Shown here piece after piece: positions 8,703-18,000 of a DNA stretch of 64,000 nucleotides. The DNA is from an uncultured Bacteroidales bacterium (GTDB lineage: Bacteria; Bacteroidota; Bacteroidia; Bacteroidales; Marinilabiliaceae), in assembly GCA_937892255.1 (NCBI GenBank), contig CALAUL010000070.1:1-64000 (forward strand). Reading direction: 5' to 3'. The notes below the pieces were generated by a model. The model worked only from the letters and a program-made list of their open reading frames with translations. It searched no databases and was not told the origin of the DNA. The position numbers and the translations under genes were made by a program. The stretch's first letter is position 1; each line of letters starts with the position of its first letter.

Positions 8703-10535
8703 CTATTTTTTTTGTTCTATCCATAGATTATCGTTCTTGATTATATTTATCAAAGCCTCCAAGGCTTCTTTTTCAGGGAGTTCTTTTTGTATAAGCGTTT
8801 TGCCTTTGTAGAGTGATATCTTGCCCGGTCCTGCACCTACGTATCCGTAGTCTGCGTCGGCCATCTCGCCTATTCCGTTGACTATGCAACCCATGACTCC
8901 AATTTTCAACCCTTTAAGATGCCCGAGACTTTCTTTTATTGTTCGAGTTGCTTTTTGTATGTTGTATAGAGTTCTGCCACAGGCCGGACATGATATGAAT
9001 TCTGCTTTGCTGTATTTTACTTGTGTGGCTTGCATTATCTCTAATGTCGTCGCCATTACTATTTCTTGGTCGATACTGTAGTTGCTGAGCATAAGTCCGT
9101 CAATAAGTCCATCGATAAAGAGTAATCCAGTGTCAGTGGCGGCCTGGAGTTGGAATGTCTCGACGTTGGGGGTGTCGTATCTCAGCCAAGGAATGATTGG
9201 TGTTTTGATTTCGTTTGCATCTAATTTGAGTGCTATTGCGCGTATTTCGGCTGTTGGATTGGTTGTCTTGGGCATTGCGATGGCAACGATATTGTTTCTC
9301 TCTTTGAGTGTCTTCAGTGTTGCCTCGTTGAGGTCGTTCAGACTGATGCGAGCCATGGCAGTGTCGGCGTATTGTGACAGCTGTTCCACTGATATCATCG
9401 GAATACATTTTCCAATGCTTGATACTTGTGAAAGGTCTGCAATCTGCGGAGTGGAGGTGTTTATCACATCGTTGGAGTATACGAATTCGGCATCACATGG
9501 AACTGCTTTTTTGCGTCCTGAGGCATCGGCCAAAGCTACAGGTTTGTTGTCTCCACCTATACATAATACAGAGTAGGTGTTGCGTTTGTGATAATCGTAC
9601 GGGTGGTAACTTTGTGTTTCGACAGCTCCTATGGGTGCGTGTCCGGCTTTAGATTCTACATAGTCAACAAGCATTTGTGCTACCGGTATTTCTGCTTCCG
9701 GGTCTTCGGTAAGCGAAACTCTTATGGTGTCGCCTAATCCGTCGATGAGTAGAGCTCCTATGCCTGCTGCAGACTTGATACGTCCTTCGATGTCGGAACC
9801 GGCTTCGGTGACTCCCAAATGTAGCGGATATATGTCGTCTCTCTCTCTCATGGTGGCTGATAACAATCGGACGGTTTCAACCATTATTCGTGTGTTGCTG
9901 GCTTTGATGCTTATGACAATGTCTGTGAAGTTTAGTTCTTTGCAGGCTTCTATATATTCGATGCACGATGCGACCATTCCATGTGGAGTGTCGCCATATT
10001 TTGCCATTATTCGGTCTGAAAGCGAACCATGATTGACGCCAATTCTTATCGTTGTCTGGTGTTTTTTGCAGATGTCGATGAGGGGTCGAAGTTTATTTAT
10101 TAGTAGGTCATGCCACTCTTCATCGCTCATGTTGTCGGCGTTAGAGTCGAATTTCTTGGCTCCGCCTGTAAAGTTTCCTGGGTTGATTCTTATCTTTTCA
10201 ACATGTTTGGCAGCAATCTCTGCAGCCATGGGGTTGTAATGTACATCTGCCACTAGTGGTGCGATATACCCTTTGGTACGGAGAATATTTGATATTGCGC
10301 TGAGGTTCTCCGCCTCGTTGCGCCCTTGTGTCGTGAGACGCACCAATTCACCTCCGGCTTCAATGATGCGGATACATTGCTCAGCCGATGCTTGGGTGTC
10401 ATTAGTATTGGTCGTTGTCATTGATTGTATGCGGATGGGGTTGCCGCCTCCTATGGTAAGCTCTCCAACCGGCACTTTGTTTGTAATGGTACGTTTGTAC
10501 TCAAAAAGCGATTCGCAGTATGTTGTTGGTTTCAT
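8703..10535 (-). CDS. ispG: 4-hydroxy-3-methylbut-2-enyl diphosphate synthase, long form
   Basis: IspG (GcpE) converts 2-C-methyl-D-erythritol 2,4-cyclodiphosphate to HMBPP in the MEP isoprenoid pathway. It needs a [4Fe-4S] cluster and works in the cytoplasm. At 610 residues it is the three-domain form found in Bacteroidota, Chlamydia and plastids, with an extra domain between the TIM barrel (about residues 1-290) and the cluster domain. The cluster cysteines are visible as CPAC (C516, C519) and GCIVNG (C550). The N-terminal barrel shows IRIQSMTTTNTNDT and GVNHGSLSDR. The gene reads away from gldA and has a TAACTTTGC -7 element just upstream. Confidence 0.97.
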   Translation of the reverse strand: MKPTTYCESLFEYKRTITNKVPVGELTIGGGNPIRIQSMTTTNTNDTQASAEQCIRIIEAGGELVRLTTQGRNEAENLSAISNILRTKGYIAPLVADVHYNPMAAEIAAKHVEKIRINPGNFTGGAKKFDSNADNMSDEEWHDLLINKLRPLIDICKKHQTTIRIGVNHGSLSDRIMAKYGDTPHGMVASCIEYIEACKELNFTDIVISIKASNTRIMVETVRLLSATMRERDDIYPLHLGVTEAGSDIEGRIKSAAGIGALLIDGLGDTIRVSLTEDPEAEIPVAQMLVDYVESKAGHAPIGAVETQSYHPYDYHKRNTYSVLCIGGDNKPVALADASGRKKAVPCDAEFVYSNDVINTSTPQIADLSQVSSIGKCIPMISVEQLSQYADTAMARISLNDLNEATLKTLKERNNIVAIAMPKTTNPTAEIRAIALKLDANEIKTPIIPWLRYDTPNVETFQLQAATDTGLLFIDGLIDGLMLSNYSIDQEIVMATTLEIMQATQVKYSKAEFISCPACGRTLYNIQKATRTIKESLGHLKGLKIGVMGCIVNGIGEMADADYGYVGAGPGKISLYKGKTLIQKELPEKEALEALINIIKNDNLWIEQKK

Positions 10536-10556
10536 GTTTCATTCTCTTTCGATATG

Positions 10557-10565
10557 GCAAAGTTA
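10557..10565 (-). promoter_or_regulatory. -7 element of the ispG promoter
   Basis: On the minus strand this reads TAACTTTGC, a full match to TAnnTTTGY, 21 nt before the ispG ATG. An ATTG about 20 nt further upstream is a weak -33 element. The implied transcript leader is very short. Confidence 0.5.
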
Positions 10566-10610
10566 TGAATTATTATTATCTTTACACAATAAAATAAAGG
10601 TATAAAACAG

Positions 10611-11504
10611 ATGTCGGTAAAGGTTAAAGGTATTAGTAAATCGTATGGTAGTCAAAAGGCGTTGAAAGACGTGTCTTTTGAGGTTCGAAAGGGGAAAGTT
10701 GTCGGTTTGTTGGGGCCTAACGGTGCCGGCAAGTCGACGCTAATGAAGATTATCACCGGATATATTGAGTCAGATTCCGGAGAGGTGGAGATATGTGGGG
10801 TGAAGGTGAGCGATGACCCTATGAAAGCCCGTCGTCTTTTGGGCTATTTGCCTGAGCATAATCCTCTCTACTTGGATATGTATGTCCGTGAATACCTTGT
10901 TATGGTTGCGGATATATACCACAAGACGAGGCAGTCTGTAGAGGAAATGATATCGTTTATCGGACTTACACCCGAGGCACATAAGACAATAGGGCAGCTG
11001 TCGAAAGGGTATCGTCAACGCGTAGGTTTGGCTCAGGCGTTGTTGAGTGAGCCTGAGGTCATAATACTCGATGAGCCTACAACGGGACTTGACCCAAACC
11101 AGATTATCGAGATACGTAATCTCATTAGAGCTATAGGCAGGGAACGCACCGTGATAATGTCGACGCACCTCATGCAAGAGGTTGAAGCTGTTTGTGACAG
11201 GGTAGTGATAATATCAAAAGGAGAGATAAAGGCTGAAGGAAATGCGACCGAAATAGCACAAGTGGTAAGTAGTAAATGCGTAGTAGAGGTTGAGTTCCTT
11301 GATACACCGAAAGACATTTCGTTGTTGGGAGACGCATTATCGGCAGAAGTTACGGCTGTGACGCCGACATTGTATCGCATAGCTTCAAAGGAAGATGTAC
11401 GTGTGCAGCTTTTTCGTTGGGCGGTAGACAATGGAGCAGTTATCATACGGCTTAATAAAGCAGATAGCGACATGGAACATTTGTTTCATAGTCTGACAAC
11501 GTAG
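10611..11504 (+). CDS. gldA: GldA-type ABC transporter ATP-binding protein
   Basis: A 297-residue ATPase subunit. The Walker A motif GPNGAGKST is at residues 35-43, the ABC signature LSKGYRQRVGL at 130-140, Walker B IILDEP at 151-156, and the switch His in STHLMQEVEA. Long stretches, such as LGYLPEHNPLYLDMYVREYL (79-98), match GldA of gliding Bacteroidota as I know it. There GldA works with the membrane proteins GldF and GldG, which are not in this window. GldA is widespread in Bacteroidota, including non-gliders, and the transported substrate is unknown. The last about 90 residues are a variable tail. The start ATG follows an AT-rich leader, and a weak TATCTTTAC -7-like site lies at about 10577. 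Confidence 0.85.
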   Translation: MSVKVKGISKSYGSQKALKDVSFEVRKGKVVGLLGPNGAGKSTLMKIITGYIESDSGEVEICGVKVSDDPMKARRLLGYLPEHNPLYLDMYVREYLVMVADIYHKTRQSVEEMISFIGLTPEAHKTIGQLSKGYRQRVGLAQALLSEPEVIILDEPTTGLDPNQIIEIRNLIRAIGRERTVIMSTHLMQEVEAVCDRVVIISKGEIKAEGNATEIAQVVSSKCVVEVEFLDTPKDISLLGDALSAEVTAVTPTLYRIASKEDVRVQLFRWAVDNGAVIIRLNKADSDMEHLFHSLTT

Positions 11505-11543
11505 GTTTAGGTTTAGAAGTCACTATAGATTCCGTTATATAGA

Positions 11544-11575
11544 TAGCCCTGTATCGTGATTTAGATGCAGGGCTA
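11544..11575 (+). terminator. possible gldA terminator hairpin
   Basis: TAGCCCTG (11544-11551) pairs with CAGGGCTA (11568-11575), giving an 8-bp stem 40 nt after the gldA stop. The downstream sequence is only mildly T-rich, so this is a weak terminator at best. Confidence 0.4.
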
Positions 11576-11593
11576 TATAGTATGTTTACGGGT

Positions 11594-11625
11594 AAAAAAA
11601 GAGACAAACATTTGTTTGTCTCTTT
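11594..11625 (-). terminator. tRNA-Cys terminator
   Basis: A 13-bp perfect inverted repeat (AAAGAGACAAACA, 11598-11610, with its complement at 11613-11625) and a 2-nt loop. Read on the minus strand it continues into T7 (A run at 11594-11600). It begins 2 nt after the tRNA 3' end. Confidence 0.85.
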
Positions 11626-11626
11626 G

Positions 11627-11697
11627 AGGTCAGTGGCGGACTCGAACCGCCGTAAACGGTTTTGCAGACCGGTGCCTAACCACTCGGCCAACCGACC
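11627..11697 (-). tRNA. tRNA-Cys (GCA anticodon)
   Basis: The minus strand folds as a complete 71-nt tRNA. The acceptor stem is GGTCGGT/ACTGACC with one G-T pair, the D-arm is GCC...GGC, and the anticodon loop CTGCAAA holds GCA. The T-arm is GGCGG-TTCGAGT-CCGCC. The discriminator base is U, as usual for tRNA-Cys. The 3' CCA is not encoded and must be added. It lies 84 nt downstream of ychF on the same strand and is closed by its own terminator. Confidence 0.97.
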
Positions 11698-11781
11698 AAG
11701 GAGTAACCCTTTTTCGATTACGAGTGCAAAGGTACGCATTATTTTTATATATGCAATACCTCGGCACGAAATATTTTGTTT

Positions 11782-12882
11782 TTATACATTAAAACGGAAG
11801 TGCATTATATCTCCGTCTTCCACTATGTATTCTTTGCCTTCTATGCCAAGTTTGCCTGCTTCTTTACAAGCTACTTCCGAGCCTAATGTTACAAAGTCGT
11901 CATACTTAATTACTTCAGCGCGGATAAAACCTTTCTCGAAGTCGGAGTGAATGACACCAGCAGCCTGTGGCGCAGTGTATCCCTCGTGGAATGTCCATGC
12001 ACGAACTTCCTTAACTCCAACGGTGAAATATGTCTTCAAGTTGAGCAAACTATAAGCCGAACGTATCAGCTTTACAACGCCAGACTCGCTTAGCCCCAAG
12101 TCATCGAGAAACATCTTTCTCTCTTCGTAAGTCTCTAATTCGTTGATGTCTGCTTCTGTCTGTGCAGCAATGATGAGAATCTCTGCATTCTCGTCTTTTG
12201 TTGCTTCACGTACAGCATCAACGTAAGCATTGCCATTGACAACAGATGCCTCGTCAACATTACAAACATACATCACAGGCTTAGAAGTGAGTAAATATAG
12301 GCCTTTTGCTATCTTTTGTTCTGGTTCACTTAATTCAACAGTGCGCGCACTCTTGCCTGCTTCGAGAGCTTCCTTGTAACGAAGGAGTATGTCAAGGAGT
12401 TTCTTTGCTTCAGGGTCTTTGCCACTGATGGCTTGTTTTTCGCATTTTTGTATGCGTTGTTCTACTGTTTCAAGGTCTTTGAGTTGTAGTTCGAGGTCGA
12501 TGACTTCCTTGTCACGAACAGGATTCACGGAACCGTCAACATGAGTTATATTCTCATTGTCGAAACAGCGTAATACGTGTATTATGGCGTCTGTCTCACG
12601 TATGTTTGCAAGAAATTTGTTTCCCAATCCTTCACCGCGGCTTGCGCCTTTTACTAGTCCTGCTATGTCAACTATCTCAACGTTTGTCGGAACTACTCGT
12701 TCTGGATGTACAAGTTGTTCCAATACCTCCAAACGTTTGTCCGGTACGGTTATTACTCCCACGTTAGGTTCAATAGTACAGAAGGGGAAGTTTGCCGATT
12801 GAGCTTTAGCGTTTGACAAACAGTTGAAAAGTGTCGATTTGCCTACGTTAGGAAGGCCGACGATGCCGCATTGTAGTGCCAT
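11782..12882 (-). CDS. ychF: redox-regulated ATPase YchF (Obg-family)
   Basis: A 366-residue cytoplasmic P-loop NTPase of the Obg/YchF family, which hydrolyses ATP rather than GTP and associates with ribosomes. The P-loop GLPNVGKST is at residues 9-17. The G3 motif is in VDIAGLVKGASRGEGLGNKF, and the altered specificity motif reads CNVDE in place of NKxD, typical of YchF. The C-terminal TGS domain is complete (RAWTFHEGYTAPQAAGVIH to MHFRFNV). Length is standard. A strong promoter lies just upstream and the tRNA-Cys gene follows. Confidence 0.97.
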   Translation of the reverse strand: MALQCGIVGLPNVGKSTLFNCLSNAKAQSANFPFCTIEPNVGVITVPDKRLEVLEQLVHPERVVPTNVEIVDIAGLVKGASRGEGLGNKFLANIRETDAIIHVLRCFDNENITHVDGSVNPVRDKEVIDLELQLKDLETVEQRIQKCEKQAISGKDPEAKKLLDILLRYKEALEAGKSARTVELSEPEQKIAKGLYLLTSKPVMYVCNVDEASVVNGNAYVDAVREATKDENAEILIIAAQTEADINELETYEERKMFLDDLGLSESGVVKLIRSAYSLLNLKTYFTVGVKEVRAWTFHEGYTAPQAAGVIHSDFEKGFIRAEVIKYDDFVTLGSEVACKEAGKLGIEGKEYIVEDGDIMHFRFNV

Positions 12883-12920
12883 ATGTCTCTTTAATGTTTT
12901 ATTATCCTTATTTTACGGGT

Positions 12921-12952
12921 GCAAAGATAACTAAAGCGTGTGGTATAACAAA
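12921..12952 (-). promoter_or_regulatory. ychF promoter of the Bacteroides type
   Basis: On the minus strand: TTTG (12949-12952), a 19-nt spacer, and TATCTTTGC (12921-12929), both elements matching the consensus. Transcription would start near 12915, about 33 nt before the ychF ATG. Confidence 0.75.
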
Positions 12953-13004
12953 TATAGTGGCACTTTTAATTTTATGGCATTTTGGCTTCTTTTGGGATAT
13001 GTAG

Positions 13005-13042
13005 AAGCAGAGACGCACACCAATTGGTGTGCGTCTCTGCTT
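13005..13042. terminator. perfect 38-nt palindrome, probable terminator
   Basis: Positions 13005-13023 are the exact reverse complement of 13024-13042, with no unpaired loop, centred on CCAATTGG. It lies 22 nt past the stop of the minus-strand barrel gene. The T-rich follow-on (TTTGTATCTTTTTT) is on the plus-strand side, so the hairpin may end minus-strand transcripts only weakly. Confidence 0.6.
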
Positions 13043-13064
13043 TGTATCTTTTTTGTGTATTCCC

Positions 13065-13757
13065 TTAGAATAGGTAAGTGAAAGAAATAGACCAAACACG
13101 GTCATGTGAATTGCTGTTGTATGCAAACTTCTCTCCTGTGTGTGGGTTTGTAATATCTCCCTTGAAGACAGGTGTTATACCCATGCTACAACGAACGTCA
13201 ACACCGATGCCCGACTCAGAGTCGAAGCCTATACCCATATTGGCCATTACGGTGAACTGATTCATGTCTTGTGCAAAAGCTTTTTTGCTCATCACTCCGC
13301 CCAAAACACTGCCACCGAGGTAGCCTTTTTCGCTTGGAGATGAAATTTTATAGTCGAAACGTTGGCTGAACTGTGGTCCTGCCTGAATGTTAAAGCCCTT
13401 TATCTTTTCAATCGGAAGGTAATATTTCACCATGATAGGCAACTGTACGTTGTCGGAAAGGAGCATTAGCTTGTAGTCGCTTTCTATAATCCCACAGTCT
13501 TCCAACTCCGGTATAACATTGCGTTCTAACGAACGAACACCCTGACGAGCATAAAACAATTCCGGCTGTACGGCGAAACTCCCAAATTCAAATCTACAAA
13601 GTACACCCCATTGTCCCAATTGGCATTGTGCGTCATCGGCGTCACTATCGTAAGTTGCTAAGTTCAGACCTCCCTTAATACCGTATCTAAATGTCATCTG
13701 TGCTTCTGCTAATGTTACCGCGCTCAAAAGGGCAAAAGCTATAAGTATCTTTTTCAT
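13065..13757 (-). CDS. outer-membrane beta-barrel protein (PorT-like family)
   Basis: A 230-residue protein with a signal peptide (MKKILIAFALLSAVTLAEAQ) and an eight-strand barrel pattern: FRYGIKGGLNLATY near the mature N-terminus, FAVQPELFYARQGV, LQLPIMVKYYLP-like strands (here VQLPIMVKYYLP), NIQAGPQFSQRFDY, and a C-terminal strand ending in aromatic F (ISFTYLF). This is the pattern of the outer-membrane beta-barrel domain family to which PorT belongs. PorT itself cannot be claimed, because the family is large and most members are uncharacterised. It is divergently arranged with the small barrel gene at 13924, sharing a 166-nt intergenic region. Confidence 0.8.
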   Translation of the reverse strand: MKKILIAFALLSAVTLAEAQMTFRYGIKGGLNLATYDSDADDAQCQLGQWGVLCRFEFGSFAVQPELFYARQGVRSLERNVIPELEDCGIIESDYKLMLLSDNVQLPIMVKYYLPIEKIKGFNIQAGPQFSQRFDYKISSPSEKGYLGGSVLGGVMSKKAFAQDMNQFTVMANMGIGFDSESGIGVDVRCSMGITPVFKGDITNPHTGEKFAYNSNSHDRVWSISFTYLF

Positions 13758-13797
13758 TCTTATATTGTATTTATATATCTTATTCAGTTTTCCGACT

Positions 13798-13806
13798 GCA
13801 AATGTA
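13798..13806 (-). promoter_or_regulatory. -7 element for the minus-strand barrel gene
   Basis: On the minus strand this reads TACATTTGC, a match to TAnnTTTGY, 40 nt before the ATG at 13757. I see no TTTG at the right spacing, so only half of the promoter is supported. Confidence 0.45.
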
Positions 13807-13881
13807 AATAATATTTTGCCTTTTACTACATTTCTTTATTCAAATTTGCCGAAAAAATAAACAAACGTACATTCTTTTATC

Positions 13882-13890
13882 TATATTTGT
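13882..13890 (+). promoter_or_regulatory. -7 element for the plus-strand barrel gene
   Basis: TATATTTGT matches TAnnTTTGY and lies 33 nt before the ATG at 13924. The nearest TTTG (13845) is too far upstream, so the -33 element is uncertain. Confidence 0.45.
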
Positions 13891-13923
13891 CCTCGAGTTA
13901 ATACATTATAAAAGTAGAAAACG

Positions 13924-14523
13924 ATGAAAATTAAATCAATTTTAGCAACTTTAGTTGCTGTGTGTGTGGCAACTGTTGCTACTGCGCAAAATGAGTTTGG
14001 AAAGGGCGATGCCGCAATTAATATCAATTACGGTTTTGGTTCTTTTGATGGTGTTGATGCAAGTGATGGCAGTGTCTTTATGAACTCACTCGGTGCGTCG
14101 GTTGAATTTGGTATTATGGAAGGACTTATTAAGGGCAAGGGAACAGTGGCTGTTGGTGCTCAGGTTGGACTTGGTTTTGGTGCTGAGAAATTTCAGAATG
14201 TAGATCTCAATTGTACTCGCATTCGTATTGCAACACGTGGTGTTTTTCACTATCAGTTTGTGCCGCAACTTGATACTTACGCAGGTATTACTTTGGGTAT
14301 TGTCGACATTAACAAATACAAGTATGATGGTGATTATCGTGTTACTGGCGATAACTTTGATATGACAATGAATGCCGAAGATGAAGAGACAGATTCAGAC
14401 TTCATTTATCCGGTTGCTTTTGCCGGTGCACGTTATATGTTCTCTAATTCGTTTGGTTTGAACATGGAGGTAAGTTGGGACAGTTTCGCTATTATGTCTG
14501 TGGGTGTGACTTTCAAACTCTAA
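13924..14523 (+). CDS. small outer-membrane beta-barrel protein
   Basis: A 199-residue protein with a signal peptide (MKIKSILATLVAVCVATVATAQ) and a compact barrel: ININYGFGSF, LGASVEFGI, VAVGAQVGLGFGA, IRIATRGVFHYQFV, LDTYAGITLGI, YPVAFAGARYMFSN, and a final strand SVGVTFKL. Gly-rich strands with F/Y girdles resemble OmpW/OmpX-size barrels. An acidic loop (EDEETDSD) sits near residues 152-159. There is no enzyme motif. It is divergent from the 230-residue barrel gene, which suggests shared control from the intergenic region. The specific function is unknown. Confidence 0.8.
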   Translation: MKIKSILATLVAVCVATVATAQNEFGKGDAAININYGFGSFDGVDASDGSVFMNSLGASVEFGIMEGLIKGKGTVAVGAQVGLGFGAEKFQNVDLNCTRIRIATRGVFHYQFVPQLDTYAGITLGIVDINKYKYDGDYRVTGDNFDMTMNAEDEETDSDFIYPVAFAGARYMFSNSFGLNMEVSWDSFAIMSVGVTFKL

Positions 14524-14551
14524 GAGAAGTATATAAGTCTGATAGATATGA

Positions 14552-14586
14552 AACAAAGGCGAGTTGCTTAGCAACTCGCCTTTGTT
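14552..14586. terminator. hairpin between convergent genes
   Basis: A perfect 16-bp inverted repeat (AACAAAGGCGAGTTGC at 14552-14567, complement at 14571-14586) with a 3-nt loop. It is placed between the plus-strand barrel gene (ends 14523) and the minus-strand tsaE (ends 14621), so it may terminate from both sides. Downstream T content on the plus strand is moderate. Confidence 0.75.
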
Positions 14587-14620
14587 GTCTTTGGGTGTAC
14601 GCAGGTTGCGCAACGAGGTA

Positions 14621-15037
14621 TTATTTCACTGTGATAAGTCTTTTTTCGTCTTCGAGAACCTCTATTGTTATTGTCTTCATGTCGGCGGGGAGTAGTCTCT
14701 CTGCTATGCCTGGCCACTCTATGAAACAATAGCAGCCCGAGTAAAAGTAATCCTCACAACCCATGTCGTATGCTTCGGCTATATCCTTCAGTCTGTATAG
14801 GTCGAAGTGATAAATCGAATCTCCATTAGGCAGGGCGTAGTCGTTAACAATGGCAAAGGTTGGGCTGTTTACCACTTCGTCGGAACCAAGAGTTTTGCAC
14901 AAGGCTTTTATGGTAGTTGTCTTGCCGGCTCCCATTGGTGCGTCGAAACACACAACTCGTGTCTTGCCCAATGCTTCGAGTATCAAAGGAGCTATTTCGT
15001 ATAGTTCGTCTGTTGTTGCTGCTATGTACTGTTTCAT
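14621..15037 (-). CDS. tsaE: tRNA threonylcarbamoyladenosine biosynthesis ATPase TsaE
   Basis: A 138-residue P-loop ATPase that works with TsaB and TsaD to make the t6A base at position 37 of ANN-decoding tRNAs in the cytoplasm. The Walker A motif is APMGAGKTT. The NSPTFAIVNDY segment and the HFDLYRL motif are family hallmarks, followed by the conserved FIEWP. I take the start at the ATG at 15035-15037 (MKQYIAATTDEL). The frame extends 20 codons upstream, but that extension runs into the sprA coding region. The start is 16 nt past the sprA stop, so it is the last gene of the sprA run. Confidence 0.93.
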   Translation of the reverse strand: MKQYIAATTDELYEIAPLILEALGKTRVVCFDAPMGAGKTTTIKALCKTLGSDEVVNSPTFAIVNDYALPNGDSIYHFDLYRLKDIAEAYDMGCEDYFYSGCYCFIEWPGIAERLLPADMKTITIEVLEDEKRLITVK

Positions 15038-15053
15038 GATGTCTGTTGTTTCT

Positions 15054-18000
15054 CTATTCAGATAATGATAATTGGAAGCTGACGCCCACGTTGACATTGT
15101 TTGTCGGGTATGAAGATGATATATAAGGTTTCGCTAAGGTCTGGTCGTAATAGAATTGCATGCTGAACTTCTGCGAGAAGGCGTAGTCGGCAGAGAACTT
15201 CACTCCTATATTTTTGTTTCCCGAGGCGAGTTCGTTGTCCAGCTCTTCTATGCGACGGAGTATGGTGAAGTTGTCACGGTGCGACAGACTGAATGTGACG
15301 TTGAGGTCGTTGTTAAATTCTTTAGCATCTTCGCCTTTCCCAAATATCAAACCGAGTTTGTCAAATCTGTAGCCGACGCTTATTGTCCATTCTCTGTTGT
15401 ATGTTTCTGTTATTTGATTGTTGGCAAGGCTTAGAACGATGTTGCGCGAGCGGTTGTTGGTGATACTTGCTGTCATGTTGTTGAGCATTGTCGCACTTAT
15501 AGAGAGAAACGGGTTGAACTGTTCCGACAGAGTTACAGAAGCAGCTTCAAACTGTGGAATGAAGTTGTTTTGCATGTCGCGGATATAAGACAGACCGTCA
15601 CCTGCTTGCTGCCAATCGAGGTTTGTCATATATGAACCGATGCTGTATTTTGATGTGTATGCGTGTGATAGTTCTATGTTGCGTGCGTATCTCTTCAGAG
15701 CTTTAACGTTGTTAAGTCCGCTGAATGTTACTTTCCAGTTGGGTTTCATTTGTTTGATTGACGGTATGAAATCCAAGAATATAGATTCGGAAGATGTTCC
15801 GGAGTATGCAGCGAGGAATGCCGGTATAAGCACGTCTTGCGATGTCAGTCCGTATCCGTCTGTTCCTTCTGTCACTTCGTAGCCCATGTTAGCATGTCCG
15901 TTGGGGTTGTAGCTTAGTCCGCCGAGAGGGAGGTCTGACGGGTATATGTGTCCTTTTCGGGTGTCGCCACATCTCTCTGCTATGGTCTGACGTGCCGACA
16001 AGAATTCTTTGTACGTATCAGATTGCAGGTCGCCTGTGCGGTCTACATTGTCAAAGGCTGTGCTTATCATGTTGAACGACATGGCGAATGTGCCGGAGTT
16101 GGTGGTGTTAAAGACTCCTGCGAAGCCGTTGCCATCAAATACGTAGTATTCTTCCATGTGGTCGTCGTGTGAACGTTGCGCTGTCAGTTCAACCTTGAGA
16201 GCTTTGAAGAGTTCGAATGATGCTCTTATCTGCAAGTTCTTTGCGCTTGTCATCACGTAAGGCGAGATGAGAGTAGAGTCTGTTGTCACCCAGCCATTTT
16301 TGACTGCATTAAGAGCGAAGTCGCGGTCTTGGAAACCGGCTATGAATGCGAAGCCCGGTGCTCTGTTACCGTTGAAGGCGTCCATGCCTGCGAAGTGACT
16401 GCCGGGGAGATAGCCGGGTAGTGTCGTTGAGTTGTTTTCCGAATAGCTAAGACTTACGTTTTTGAGCGATGTCAGTATCGAGAGTGCTACATCTTTCACT
16501 ACTGTCATAGGGTCTGTCTTTTCGGTTATTGTGCCCGTTATTATCACGCGTCCTGCTTTCGCGGCCATTTGAGGTGTGAAGTAAGCCGAGTTCTTGTCTA
16601 TGGCTTCTATCTTACCTTTCACGCCATGTGATTTCTCATCGAAGGCGCGAGCTGTGATGTCCATTGTGTTGAGGTTGTGGGTTATTTTGATTGGTTTGCC
16701 AACGGTCATGACAACGTTGCGTTCTGTGTAACGAACGGTTTGAGAGCCTGACTGTTTGCGTTGAGTTGTTCTGTTGCTCGACGAGAAATTGTATTTGTCA
16801 TAGATACCTTTGAGGTATGTCGACTTGCTATAAAGAGTTCCGAGGTTTGCCATGATGTTCAACTGCTTGGTGTTGCGGTTCATTATGGTGTTTCCCCATT
16901 CGTATTCTGTCTTTTGCGGACCTGCTTTCCAAATGTAGTTTGCTTTATACTGAGCTGTTGCTGTCAGCCAGTTCAGGAGTGGCAGTTTGTTGACCGGAAT
17001 GGTCCAGCTTAAGTCTGCATTATGCTGGTAGTTGGTAGTGCGTCCGTAGTTGAAGATGTTGCTCCAAACGGAGTCTCTCCAATGATAATATTCGTCTTTG
17101 TACACCTCTTTGTTTACCGGTCCGTCGGGTTCGTCGATACGTGCGTTTGTGACAGCGTTTAGCGAGAATTTAAGTCCGCGCGACAAGGTGTATTTTAGGT
17201 CGAAGTATCTGTTCCAGTTGAAGTCTTTTGATACGCTTACCGGTATGCGATATTCCGGATTTGTCACGTTGCGTTTTTGTATTTCTTCGTAGTTACGAGC
17301 CAATTCCCAACGATATGCTATGAGTGTTGGTTTCAGGTAGAAGTTAAAGTCTTTTATGATGCCAAAGACGTTGCTGTTGAGTTTGCTCTTCTTAAGAGGT
17401 TCTATTGGCTTCGATGTTGTCGTGTAGTTGTATGCTATGGTAGCGTTTGTCTCTTTCGAGAGGTCGTATTGAGTCTCCGGATCTGCAAGTTCTGTCTCGG
17501 TGTAGGCATAAGAAGCAGAGAGGTTGCTCGGTGAATATATCTTAGCGGGTTTGCCTTTGGCGGGTTTCAGACGCATGTTGCTGACATTAAGGCTCTTTGT
17601 TGACTCTGTTGTCAGCGAAAGAGTCTTTATGCTGTCTTTTTCCTCTTTTGTGTCGGTCATGTCGAGAGCAGTCTTGAGCTTCACGTCGGAGTCGTAAGGC
17701 GAGTATTCCGGTGTTTCGACTTTCTTGCTGTAAGCGGCATATACCGGTATGCTCAGGCGACTCTCCGGACCGAGGAGTTTTCCCATTTCGAGGTTTGCCG
17801 AGACGTCGAAGGCTTTGTATTCCGACATGCTGCGTTCCAATACGCTTTGGTCAATAGAGCCGAAGCCCACAGATGAGTATTCGCCGGCAGCCTGTATAGA
17901 GCCTAAGTCTGCGAGTTTAATCGTCGTACGGCCACGAGCTGCCCAACCGCCTTTCTCGTTGAAGTCCGTCAGACGTAGTTCGTTAATCCATATCTCTGCC

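Noticed and set aside
9082..9576. 164-codon plus-strand frame opposite ispG
   Set aside because: ispG is a well-supported conserved enzyme on the other strand; the frame shows no recognisable family features.
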